Assembly: GCA_021399435.1 (NCBI GenBank)
Contig: JAJTUP010000035.1
Coordinates: 496,001-560,000 of the forward strand
Direction: 5' to 3'
From: Diaporthe sp. PMI_573
Lineage: Eukaryota; Ascomycota; Sordariomycetes; Diaporthales; Diaporthaceae
DNA length: 64,000 nucleotides
In this document: positions 54,282-64,000 of the stretch, one piece after another
How positions within the stretch are numbered: position 1 is the first letter of the stretch
How the letters are laid out: the number at the start of each line of letters is the position of its first letter
Notes under the pieces: model-generated
Database searches by the model: none
Told to the model about the DNA's origin: nothing
What the model saw: only the letters and a program-made list of their open reading frames with translations
Translations under genes and position numbers: made by a program

Positions 54282-57268
54282 CATGTTAAGAAATCCCTTA
54301 ACATGTTAAACACAACAAGATAAGAAAAAATACAGATTACAGGATAACAGGATAAGATAACAGGATAACAGGATAAGGAACACGATAGTGGGCCAATGAG
54401 GCGACGAAATCAAACAATTAATTTAACGACTCTATTCTATATCAATCAATATCCTCCCTGTCTTCTAAATCGTCATCTGAATCAGTAAGATCATCTTTTA
54501 ATGCGGAAAATATCATCGGTAACCCAAATCCACCGCGGGATGTAGGTATGATATGACCTTCGCGCAACCAGCTGCCTATACACTCTACCCTCTCAATGTT
54601 TGCACATTTAATCCGCAACCTATCCCATGAGCATGTCCTGCGGGCCCCAGAGAAGGCTCTCTCCGGCTCGGACGACTCTGGTGAGATGGAGAGTATCGCG
54701 ATGGCCATGCGGCTAAGTCGTGGATATCTTCTCCGCTGCTCAGATGCGCACCACCATTGAAGCGGCGTAGAATCGATCTCTATCGGTTGAGCGGCAATAA
54801 AGGTCATGAAATCATCCTCACAACGCAATCCGGCGGTCTTTACCTTCATATTCCTTGCCAACTGAGCTAGTTTATTAGTCTCATGTTCCACAAAGTCTGG
54901 GACAGCGCTCGAAGCGGCCGGAGGCTTAGTAGGGAGCTCAATATTGTATTCTTCCTCCCAAATCGCTTGTGCTCCGCCAATTGCGTTGTCGTACCACTCA
55001 TCCGGCCAGTTCTGCTTAATGTAGGCGTCTCGTTTCGAAGGGTCGAGAAGGAGAGCGGCGGAATAAACGGGAACGTCCTCGGTCATGGTGTAGTATTTAT
55101 TCATAATGAACCAGCCCATATCGATGGCATGTAGCATGCGCTCATCGCGTGTCTCGGGTGCGCTGTAGTGCCGCTATAATTGTATTAGCATCTATCTTAG
55201 CCGTTGAGACCAGCGATGAGATGTCCTCGCTACCTCGCAATGAAATGGTTCAGCTTCTCGTTTTCATAATGAGAAAGAAGGCAGTCCATTAGAAATAATG
55301 ACTGTGAAAGGGATGCTTTATTGCCCTCAGCGCACAATGTGGCTCCATCAAAGGGTTGCAGAAATAGGTACGCTTTCTGAAGCAAATCCCAATCAGCCGC
55401 TGTCAATCGATTGTCTCTGAGGATCTGCTCGTGTTCATGCATGAATTGAACGATATGCGCCTTCTTTTTGAAAAGCTTATCGAGGACATGATACCATGAA
55501 GACCACCGTGTCTCATTATCGATCCCTAGTCGCAACCCGACTTCATCGTCCCACAGCTGGCTAGTAAGCGATGAGCAGCGTGTCCAAACAGCCAGACCGT
55601 GCAGTTTACGCAGCGCAGGTATGCCCTCAATCCCTAGATAGTCCTCATCAACGTCCGATCTCGAGAGACGTCTACGTCCGCTACGTCTTCTGGTGGTGAG
55701 GGCCCGAGAGAAGCGAATTAATAGGTCTTCACTAGTGCCTTCGGATGCGGCTTCAAGTGCGGCGATGAGGGCTTCATTCGATGACCCGAGAAGGAAGGCT
55801 TGAAGGGAGAGATTGATGATGTGGCCGATGCAGCGGATGCGGCATTTTTTGGGGTCATAGTCGATCTACCGCTCATCATTAGATTAGTCAATCGAAAGCG
55901 GCCGCCAACTTACATTAAGATTCTCTTTTAATCGACGTGCTATTGACTCCAGACATGTGTCGTTTGACGTAGCGTTATCTCCGGTGTGATAGCCGAGTTT
56001 TGACATGATTCCGAACGTCTCGAGAATACTCATGATGAGATCAGCTTGCCGCTCTCCAGAGTGGTTGTCGCGACATTCCGGCAGTCCTAGAAGCGCCTTC
56101 TGCAGCTGATAATCCTGATCAACCCATTGAGCACAAACAGCCAGTAGAGCATGGCGATGTGGCGATGTCCAGAGATCGGTGGAGATATGAATAGGCGAAG
56201 ACGCGATTGCTAGTTTGCCTTTGATCTGATCTCTATAGAATACGTAATTTTCCGCAATGTGACGCATGGCCTGGCGCCTGGAGGTGATTAATTGATCACC
56301 GATGGTCGGATTGCATGCCAAAGCGAGATCCTTCAAGTCGTTCCATTCAACGGCTGAAAAAGGAGCTCTCCGCCGTGTGAGCAGTCCTATAACAGCTTCA
56401 TTATATGCCTGCCGATTGAAAGCCTGCCGAAGACTATCAGGTGTAGGGATAGATGCAAACATGGCGGTTAATGAGCGTTGATTCGACGATATCGGCGAAG
56501 GCGGCGGCGGCGGTCGAAGCTGTGCAGCATGGCGGTTTTTGATATGCTGTACAGCTGTTGCTCGATGCCCATGACTCCATTTAGGGCATAATCGGCACAC
56601 ATAGAGCACAGTGCCTTTGGTCTTTCGTTTGCGGCCGGCGGTAAGCGGTTTATTCTTATCTGGATACTGCCGATCCATAATAGAAAAGAAGTTTGAAGGC
56701 AATTGATCAGATGTTTGAGAATTAGAGTCGCCGATCGACGATAAAATATCGCTTTCTGAAGCCATAATGATGGGTATGAGATGAAAACTATCTTAATACG
56801 AAAATTTTCCGGTATTTGTGATGTCTGGGGCGATAAAAAGCTGTCACATTCGGGGATGAATTGGTTGTCATAGAAGCTCTCGGTTCTCTATCTAATGAGT
56901 GGAAAATAGGTCGGTTTCTTATACCTAGGGTGAAGGGCCTCGGACCGTTGTGTTGAAGAACTTGCTTTTTGGGAAAGATAGGTGACACCAACTTCTGACC
57001 GGAAGTTCGGACTTCCGACCTGCCAGTGAATAGCCTTTCTGAGCGGCAGAGGGACCTTCCTTCCGGTTTGATGAAATGTATGACCTTTTGGCCCGTTGGA
57101 TGTGACAAAAGCAATGAAAAAAGCTTATTTCACTTATCCTGTTTATTCTGTTATTCCGTTATAACAGATTAGTGTGAGAGCCATAACATGATAACAGAAT
57201 AACAGAATAAAAAAATATTAACACGTTATACAGAACAAGCAACAGAATAACAGAACAAGTTGCCCATG
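54264..57268 (-). mobile_element. Near-complete hAT element (hAT-3)
   Basis: The two ends carry CATGGGCAAC (54264-54273) and GTTGCCCATG (57259-57268). Inside both lie clusters of ATAACAG(G/A)ATAA repeats (54340-54378; 57188-57215 and 57240-57258). The transposase within is open. I do not see an 8-bp target duplication; the left flank is copia sequence and the right flank is another hAT, so the element may have been involved in a rearrangement. Confidence 0.75.
54442..56765 (-). CDS. hAT transposase, 734 aa, two introns
   Basis: Exons 56765-55914, 55865-55234 and 55162-54442 join in frame to 734 residues. Introns are 48 nt (GTAAGT...TAG) and 71 nt (GTAGCG...CAG). The start is an ATG (MASESDILSS). 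A BED-type finger lies at about 55-80 (VCRLCPKWSHGHRATAVQHI then KNRH). The core follows (HISTDLWTSPHRHALLAVCA; YHTGDNATSNDTCLESIARR; DNETRWSSWYHVLDKL). The dimerisation domain is near the end (SPESSEPERAFSGARRTCSW). The tail is acidic. No disabling change is seen, so it is a candidate active transposase from a family different from that at 41.8 kb. Confidence 0.9.
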
Positions 57269-57542
57269 TATGGGAGGCCCTCCTATGTCCGCGGAGTGTG
57301 AACGGCTCTTCTCCGCGGCTGGCCAGATGGTCTCTCCTCTGAGGACTCGAATGGAAGCCAGCACAATCGGTATTGCGCAAACGTTGAGGTCCTGGGTAAG
57401 GAATGGGCTGATCAGGGCCGAAGATAGTCTTATTGATACATCTGAAGAGGTTGGACATAGTGTATTCCATAACCAACCCGGAGGCATGGAGTTTGCTATG
57501 GGGGCTAGGGCGGATTCGGACTTAGAGACAGGGGTACTATAA
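57269..57542 (+). pseudogene. C-terminal fragment of another hAT transposase
   Basis: PPMSAECERLFSAAGQMVSP, then LRTRMEASTIGIAQTLRSWV is the end of a hAT dimerisation domain. The upstream part is replaced by the end of hAT-3. Behind the stop, 57550-57680 holds repeated CAATTCAATC words in both orientations, likely this element's own subterminal region. Confidence 0.8.
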
Positions 57543-57544
57543 AT

Positions 57545-57682
57545 AGCGTCAATTCCGTCAATGCAACGTCAATCAATTCAATGTAGAGACTGGATTGATC
57601 AATTCAATGGTGAGGTGGATGCGTTAGCGTCAATTCAATTCAATCAGGGGGCCTGATTGATTGAATTGAATTGATCGCCAGC
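57545..57682. repeat. TCAATTCAAT word cluster, both orientations
   Basis: Words such as GTCAATTCAATTCAATCAGG and CCTGATTGATTGAATTGAAT face each other around 57640. This is consistent with a hAT subterminal or terminal region. Confidence 0.6.
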
Positions 57683-57687
57683 CTGAC

Positions 57688-59101
57688 CTAAACACGTTGG
57701 TCATACTCCACCACCGTATCGCTCGAAACAAAAATGCCTGGCTCACTTATACCTGACTGACTGTCAGGGCCTTGGCTCATGATAATCGTTCGTACACCGT
57801 CCTGCGTTTGTTTATTTGTAAAGTCGGAGGATGTCCCATTTGACATATCAGCTAGCTGATACGTGGAACTCGAGTCGTCGGCATCGGGATTCGTCTTTCT
57901 TGATCTCACAATAGAGATACCCTTGGTAATATTTCTCGATCGATCGGCGGGGTGACTGTTTCCGCTGAGTGGGAGGCCTTTTCCACTGATATGGTAGCTG
58001 TTTTTGCCGTAGGAACTGAAAACGCCTTTGGGGAAAATGAGTTTGAAAACGGGACGGAGGAGCGGGAAACAGGCTGTTGTAGGGATATTAGCCGTATTCA
58101 AAAGCCATATGTACATATACTTACCAGAGACAATAGCAATATTGACTTCCACTGACCCCCAGACGCAAAACATGGTGTAGTCGTACGTTTCTTCTGCTAC
58201 ATGCTCGGACGGGGTTACCAAGATAGCTAAGACAAAGCCTGACGCTATGCAAACACTGGCCAAAAGTTTAGTATCAGACTCTCCGCCTTGGCTTCCATGC
58301 ATTGATCCGATGTCGATTTATCGGGTATCAACTTACATGGTACCGAGAAGAAACAGGGCAGCGACGGCAATCTTCTGTGCAAGGTGCATGCGTAGCCGGA
58401 ATACCTCAATGAGGGGTAAAAGGAGAATTATGATGTCGAGTAAGAAATGCGTCATAATTGTTCCGAGGAAGAATTGTTCGCTGTTGATGTTGCAGACCTT
58501 GTCTGTAATCGAATGGTCCCAGAGCGACTGAACGGGAACGCAGCGAAAGGTGAGCATCAAGGTCCTTATCAAGATCCAAACGGTAACAATGCCTAGCAGA
58601 ACCAGAATAGGGATCCTGATGGGCGAAAGCTTGAAGATTCGCCAATACAGACACAGAATCGCAATCTTGGAGCACGCGATTGATGCTGCATAGCAGAGCG
58701 AATTGAAGTAGCTGAGGAATCGCGACTGCTGGAAGATGGCTTCGCGCTCTTCTTTCGACAGACCTTCAGGTAGGTAGACACCCATATATGTATGAAGCGT
58801 CCCTGTGTTAGTACTATCAGCCTTTTGCAAATTCTTCACATACGGGGGGAAGTAGTACACTCAACCATGATCCCGGAGTATCCTGTCGCAAAGAGCTGTG
58901 CGTATACTTAGTATGTATGTCACCATGTCGACTGAAGCATGTCGCACTTACAAATCCGAGAATGGAAAAATAATCGTCAAACCACCATGACACCTTGGTC
59001 ATTCTTCGAGCCCAGATACGCAGGCATACGGCGATCAGCGCCGCAAACCATGGAATGGCAAGGCTAACCCAAACATCGGGTCTCAAATCACGAGGAGCCA
59101 T
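57688..59101 (-). CDS. Rhodopsin-domain (PTH11-type) membrane protein, 389 aa
   Basis: Five exons (59101-58952, 58895-58859, 58802-58337, 58255-58125, 58073-57688) join in frame to 389 residues. Introns are 56, 56, 81 and 51 nt, with ACTAAG, ACTAAC and CTAAT-type branches. The protein follows the fungal rhodopsin-domain layout: WFDDYFSILGF-LFATGYS, then IMVEWTLHTYMGVYL, YAASIACSKIAILCLYWRIF, TFRCVPVQSLW, LDIIILLLPL, a further span (VCIASGFVLAILV), WGSVEVNIAIVS and ACFPLLRPVF. Seven membrane spans are expected. The cytosolic tail (about 110 residues) is Ser-rich. Such proteins sit in the plasma membrane and some act as surface sensors; the ligand is unknown. All exons are open, so it is probably a working gene. 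Confidence 0.88.
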
Positions 59102-59109
59102 GATTGAGG

Positions 59110-61346
59110 TATGCGACCGCGACGGAGTTCACACGTTAAGCCTTCGACGAATACGCCCGTTTGGAGACCTCACGTCAAGAGAAGGAAGAAAAGCAACAGA
59201 TGCTGTATGCAGACGCGATCTTAGTCTTTGATGGAGTAATTTGAACATCGGAGTCTTTTCAATCAACACAACAACCTCCCATTCAGGGGGAATAGAGGGC
59301 ATACGTGGGAGTATAATGTCTAGGGTTATAAGGGAGCTCGGATTGGTGGCGTTCGCCGAATAAGGTAAGATCCATTTTGAGTGGCTGACCGACCGATGCC
59401 AGCTTGGGATCTGGGATACGTGTGTATGACCCTGATTCCTCCTGCTTTCTTTGGCACAGGTCTGGACCATTCGTCCCAAATACCTTTCGGTGGCGCCTTC
59501 TACCAACGCCGGCGCAGGGACATAGCGTCGAGTAAGTGTGACATTCACAGCTGGCAAGCTGGTGATGCCCATGCGTGCACCCTCTTGTGCGCAACAACAA
59601 GATGAAACCAAAGGACCCCAGGATCCAGGCTAGGGTACATCCTCGCGGCCGCTCCAAATCTTTGGTTCCCAGAGGGAGAAGTGGTATCGCGGTAGATCCA
59701 TGGCCACTAGCGGAACATCTTGCGATGATGTCCAAGCGGTGGCAGCCTAGCGGTGGTACACAGGGGACATTACTGGATTGTTGTACGGCCCTTGGCCTCG
59801 CACTGTTACTGTGAAATACCACTTCTTCGGAAGGACTCCTCATTGTGTCCATTGATCAAGGCTGATGTCAGGGGGCGATAGCCGATGCTCCCTTGTGCGG
59901 CAGATGACTCGCGTATGAAGGAGCAAAACCAGTTTGAGCTAGCCGCGCATAGAGATCAGGCCACTCTGAAGTTTATTAGTTTAAGGCCCATGGGGTGTCA
60001 CATATGTGATGAGTCTTCTTGACTCTGGGGACTGGCTTCGACGCATTGGGCCTCCTGCATATAACGCTAAGGGAAGCTGAAGCTTTGTCGATAGAGGACG
60101 GGGAGCCGGAGAACAAGGGACTTCACCCCTTGAGGATTCTGCTAGGGGGAATCGACTTGGACGCATTGGTTCTCGTGCATATGACACTAACGAAAGCTGA
60201 AGCCAATGGCAGCGGCGGGGGTGCTGGAGAGCAAGGCCCAGGGGGCGGGGAACCGGAGCGCAAGGGGCTTAGTGGCGGAACGCTATTGTGCCCGTGGCTT
60301 ATATGGTTCTGTTGGTCCGTACAGTCAGCCATGATTGGAAGGTCGTTGAAATAGACCTACTTGAGAGCTCCGCTTGGCGATTTGAAAAACTGGAAGCTGA
60401 TGCTCTTTGCTTAACTGCCGCATGGCGACAGCTGATGATAATGTGGCCCCGAAAAATGGACTTTCCACGCGAAGATGTGACGGTCCAGATTGTTGAAATT
60501 TCCGGGTTAGCCTTCGCAGTGGACATCTGCTCTGGGGTGCTGCGGGTACTAATGTTGTAGAGGATTGAGGAGTGTGATCTCTCAACGAGACCCTGACAAT
60601 CACCGCCCAGTCACCGCCCAGTACGGCATCCTATTTATTTTAAGCAGATGAGACTGCAGAGATTGTACCAGGACATATCCATTTTGGAATTCTTAGAGAG
60701 CTACACGGACCCACTATGGCACTGTGATTATGATAATCATTGAATGAGAATAGTAAACACGAACCATTAATATTTGCATCTGGAAAGAAAAATTAACTTG
60801 GCCGCTCTCCCTATCTGTTCAATTTGCTGCTGGCGTCATGGCCCTTGTGATAGGTCTTTTGACGCAGTGGTACCCCAACTGCCTAACTAAGTGAGACGAT
60901 TCTCAATACTGCTAGCAAACGTGAACGACTCAGCCAAAAGACACTTCCAATCCTTGGATTTGAATCGCTAGTACCTCCTCAGCGTACAGGGCTAAGGAAA
61001 TCAGCATGGGCCCTGGAAATAGTTAGTAAAAGGTATACTGTCACGAGCACGGCGCTCCGCTATTGTGGAGCTCTATTTATAGTCAGAAAACCAGTCAATT
61101 TGCTCTGTTCGATGTGCCCTGCTCGGATACGTGATACATACTCGCTGTCTGTGGTAGTGCAAGACTAATGCGAGATTCAATTCCGGGGGTTTCAACCTCC
61201 TACATTCACAAGGGAGGAGGTCAGACAGGAATGTTCGCTCTTGTTGCTCGCATTGCCAGCCATTAATTGCAGTTCTGGTCTGCTTGCATTTGTTTAAAGT
61301 TGGAGCCCACACTGGCCTTTTCCATCACTTCCCCATCTACCGCTAT
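59110..61346. other. No supported gene
   Basis: Overlapping frames at 59129-59852 exist on both strands without domains. The frame at 60019-60354 arises from a local duplication (separate entry). The rest is A+T-rich and empty. Confidence 0.4.
60026..60215. repeat. Two-copy tandem duplication, about 120 bp
   Basis: GACGCATTGGGCCTCCTGCA at about 60039 returns as GACGCATTGGTTCTCGTGCA at about 60159, each followed by TATAACGCTAA / TATGACACTAA and then AAGCTGAAGC. The unit is near 120 bp and diverged. On the plus strand it reads as DALGLLHITLREAEA and DALVLVHMTLTKAEA, so the duplication kept a frame open. Confidence 0.75.
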
Positions 61347-62080
61347 TCATATCTGCAAATAGAACGGGAAAACGAAATAGCAGCTCCGAAGGGTTGTGAT
61401 GTTGGCAAATACCCAGTAACGTTTCGCGGTTGCCAATTGCGTTACATCTTCTCCTTCTCCTTCACTCTCATAATATGTCTTATCAACAAGGGTTTGGATG
61501 ACCTCGTTCCCAAAATGCCGCAGGAAGTATCGGAGCGAAAACTCACAAAAGTGTTCCATTTTATGGCGGCCATGCGTCTCTGTAGACGGATCTGAAACGT
61601 CGAACCCGTCGCGCCGGACCCATCTGAGGATTGGATATTTTGATAGTGTTATCTCGTCAACTGATGGATTAGGTTGTAGAGACGATGGATATGTAAGCAT
61701 AAAGTGATCATTCTCCTGCAGATCTGTTTCTTCAAGTCCGTTACGCCAATAGCAAATTGGACAGGGAACTCTTCCTGTCCTACTGAGCGACCAAGAAAAT
61801 GCCTTAATAGTCTCGTTGTCGTTGGTGAACCAATCCGAAAGCGGCTGTTGGCGATGCAAGTTGTGGCTGAGGAATCGACTCCGTTTGGCCATGCACTTGT
61901 ACAGTGTAAATTCCATAGGTTGGCATGGCTTGTTTCCAGATACCAGATCTGATGTCTGTAGGTAGAAATTTGAACCTAGGGAAACCATCCCGGGGGATTT
62001 GGTGATGCAGCTTGATGTCCTTGCAGTGATCAGACCTGTCTCTGCGGAACATTGGTCTCAAATGGGACTGTTTGCGATGC
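61347..62080 (-). other. Possible 2EXR-like gene remnant
   Basis: On the minus strand, FPRFKFLPTDIRSGIWKQAM (about 61930-61985) resembles the start of fungal 2EXR-domain proteins. That frame closes soon after, while an overlapping frame from ATG 61988 stays open for 213 codons (PCPICYWRNGLEETDL; MEHFCEFSLRYFLRHFG). I cannot decide whether one is a shadow, or whether an intron or frameshift links them. Confidence 0.35.
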
Positions 62081-62089
62081 ATGCTGGTT

Positions 62090-64000
62090 TTTTTTTGTAC
62101 AGGCCTTGACCTAGCATAAAAAGGAAATAACAAACCTTGAATCGCAAATCGGAGGGCTAACGGTATGATGAAGTACCAGAGTCTTGAGATGGAGAAGCGC
62201 TAAGGATAGCAGATGCGAGCTACTGTATGGGTGAAAGTGATCAAATCTTTTGCACGAGTACTTTGTGCCCGTTGAGTCAGCCCCCGTCACATGTCCTACA
62301 TGGATCGGACTGCGGGCAGTACCTCTTACCTCTTCCGCAGCCAGTAAATCGCGATGGGCTCTTCAATCCACCCCTTTTTTTGTTACTGTGAATTGCCAGC
62401 CAGTGTGATTCTTGAGGGCGATCGGGAACCACTTCTGTTGGATCGTCAGTCCTTCGTGCTGAAATCACGCAAAATCTGTCACCTGCGCAAGGCGATTGTT
62501 CTCAGTCTTTGTCAATGACACCCCGAACTGATAGAAAGGATGCCAAAGCAGTATTAACGGTAATAAGACAGGTCAGAGACGAGAATTACAGAGTGAAAAA
62601 AGGTGACAAGGACAAGTACTCGATTTAGCGGAAGCTCCGGTATCGCGGCTACAATTTACTGCGGGACGCAGAGCTCTTGAAGGAAGTGGACGGTCAATGT
62701 TCAAATTTGCTGCAATATATCGATCACTATCTCCAGTAAGCTTTTGAGACACGGAGCGCAATTGGGGAAAGAAGGGAAAAAGTTGCATTTTCAAAGATGT
62801 GCCGGTCACAATCCCTGCCCTGACACTCTATGAGAATATATATCGGCCCTGAGCGCACATGCGATGGCAAATGCAGCAGATGGGATGAAGAAGATTGGAC
62901 GGGGATTGGATAAGATTGCTGAGATCACTGTTGCTATATGCTGAGCCGCTTGAAGAGAATCAGAGGGATCAGGGACAGATATACTCAAGAAAGGAGGTCC
63001 ACGCCCTTGAATTTCTGAAGGTTAGTGGGTCAAAGGTAGCAGGGTCGCAGTAAGGTGCCGTGAGGCTCTTTGTGGCGCTTGAGAGTGGTTTGGAAAACTT
63101 TGTATTGAATTTGAGTGGGCTTCTGTCAGCCCTCCTCACAGTTCCTCCGACATCGTCTCACCCGCGGGCACGCGTGGGATGGCTCTGGTGCAAGAATAGT
63201 GAGGCCGGAAAATTCGCCCTTCAGACCCACTATCTTTAGGTTATAATAACCAGCAAACCCTAACCCTAACAGTAACTAAACTAAATACAGATAAACTTTA
63301 GAAATCAGGCTATCTAATAAACTAGGTTACAGACTATTTGGGTAAGAAATAAGGGTAATGCAGAGGTACGAAGTTAGGGTCTTACAATAGCCCAAAAAAT
63401 CGACTCACGGCCACCAAACTCATCTCCCGGCGTGCACGCCCCATGGGCACATAGAGAAAATCCAGTGCCAAGAAGTCTAGGGTAACTCCTTGCGTGTAGT
63501 GCCAGTTCGTGTAGTGCCAAGCACCAACACCCTGATGAGCGTTTCCGTTTAACAATATCAATAACTCAACAAGACACATACCTTTTCTTTTTAATTCCGT
63601 TGGCGAGACTCTGTTGGGTGCTTCAATGTAACTCCCATTCTTGTCCCTCTTCATCTTCTTATCAAGTTTACGGTTCTTGTGTCCCAACTCTTTTCCGGCA
63701 GCAATTTTGATAAAAAAGCCGCTTCTTCTGATCGGCACTAAGCGCGGGAAGGTACATCAGAATTCTGCTGTTCATAGGACCATACAGAGTTGCCTTTGTG
63801 AATTTCTTTTAATTATATAAATTAGTTATTGTTGAATGGGCTTTGTACGTACGTACGTATCGTTAGACGATGGGGTTTGGTTGGTTGGTTGATTCTTGCT
63901 TGCTCTCTACCTAAGAAGGGAGACCTCCGCATGATGGGCACGCAAGCGGAGGACAAAAAAGAGGGCACACCTATTACGTCACCCCACCCAAAATACCTCC
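62090..64000. other. No supported gene
   Basis: A minus-strand frame at 63382-63738 (Lys-rich: KELGHKNRKLDKKMKRDKNG) is the only notable one and has no domain. A short CCCTAA run lies at 63257-63269, and a GTAC repeat (TACGTACGTACGTA) at 63847-63860. The rest holds nothing that I can support. Confidence 0.4.
63253..63270. repeat. Short telomere-like CCCTAA run
   Basis: AAACCCTAACCCTAACAG contains two full CCCTAA units, the fungal telomere repeat. Two units can occur by chance and do not show a nearby chromosome end. Confidence 0.5.

Noticed and set aside
59283..59852. 189-codon minus-strand frame with several Cys and His
   Set aside because: No zinc-finger spacing, and the opposite strand is equally open.
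63253..63270. Chromosome end signalled by CCCTAA repeats
   Set aside because: Only two units, with ordinary sequence continuing on both sides.
1..64000. CRISPR arrays, bacterial operons, Shine-Dalgarno sites
   Set aside because: The window is fungal nuclear DNA with short GT-AG introns; the tandem repeats seen are minisatellites and transposon subterminal words.
1..64000. A Starship-type giant element with a tyrosine-recombinase captain gene
   Set aside because: No frame has captain (DUF3435) or YR motifs, although the mix of cargo-like relics made me look for one.

Overview
The window is a gene-poor, transposon-rich stretch of a filamentous ascomycete (Pezizomycotina) nuclear genome. The evidence is short GT-AG introns of 44-99 nt with CTRAY-type branch sites, fungal protein families (Clr5-domain, PTH11-type rhodopsin-domain, MYND/ankyrin, NB-ARC, transaldolase) and typical fungal transposons (Fot1/pogo, Tad-type LINE, Ty3/gypsy with chromodomain, Ty1/copia, several hATs). 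I cannot name a species. All splice models were read by eye from splice sites and reading-frame phase. Every multi-exon model below closes in frame, but none has transcript support.

Layout. 1-7.1 kb: truncated pogo pieces (1.26-2.43 and 3.34-3.56 kb) and a small two-RING gene (4.16-4.75 kb). 7.1-7.5 kb: a small coiled-coil gene. 7.6-9.4 kb: a segment holding a membrane-protein gene, repeated at 33.5-34.8 kb with a 483-bp internal deletion. 9.4-10.2 kb: the tail of an SMC/Rad50-like ATPase that runs into a LINE lacking its reverse transcriptase (10.2-12.9 kb). 13.1-15.4 and 21.0-23.3 kb: two full-length pogo elements, each with an open 560-aa transposase. Between them lie an ankyrin/TPR/MYND gene (15.6-17.4 kb), a lone pogo end and another DDE relic. 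24.5-36.2 kb: mostly relics (hAT end, phosphotransferase-like fragment, NB-ARC pseudogene, 5'-truncated P450) plus one plausible three-exon orphan gene. 37.5-39.4 kb: a Clr5-domain gene with a Gln/Pro-rich tail. 40.4-41.1 kb: a secreted Ser/Thr-rich protein gene. 41.4-46.7 kb: a decayed gypsy element split by an intact hAT with an 8-bp target duplication. 46.7-47.7 kb: the end of a second hAT. 51.0-52.2 kb: transaldolase, the only clear housekeeping gene, with a P450 relic behind it. 53.7-57.6 kb: a copia RNase H fragment, an intact 734-aa hAT transposase and another hAT tail. 57.7-59.1 kb: a rhodopsin-domain membrane protein gene. 59.1-64 kb: little that I can support.

The transposons explain most of the layout. 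Host genes are cut or bordered by insertions (SMC-like tail, ankyrin/MYND gene, gypsy pol). Both full-length pogo copies and two hAT transposases remain open, so strong repeat-induced point mutation is not evident. The most unusual signals are an RNA-like hairpin placed directly after the pogo transposase stop codon, with a compensatory base change between copies; a 20-bp palindrome marking the inner edge of the long pogo terminal repeats; an ATGAGTAG overlap between the two LINE reading frames; and the duplicated segment with an in-frame deletion. I found no coherent new multi-gene system.
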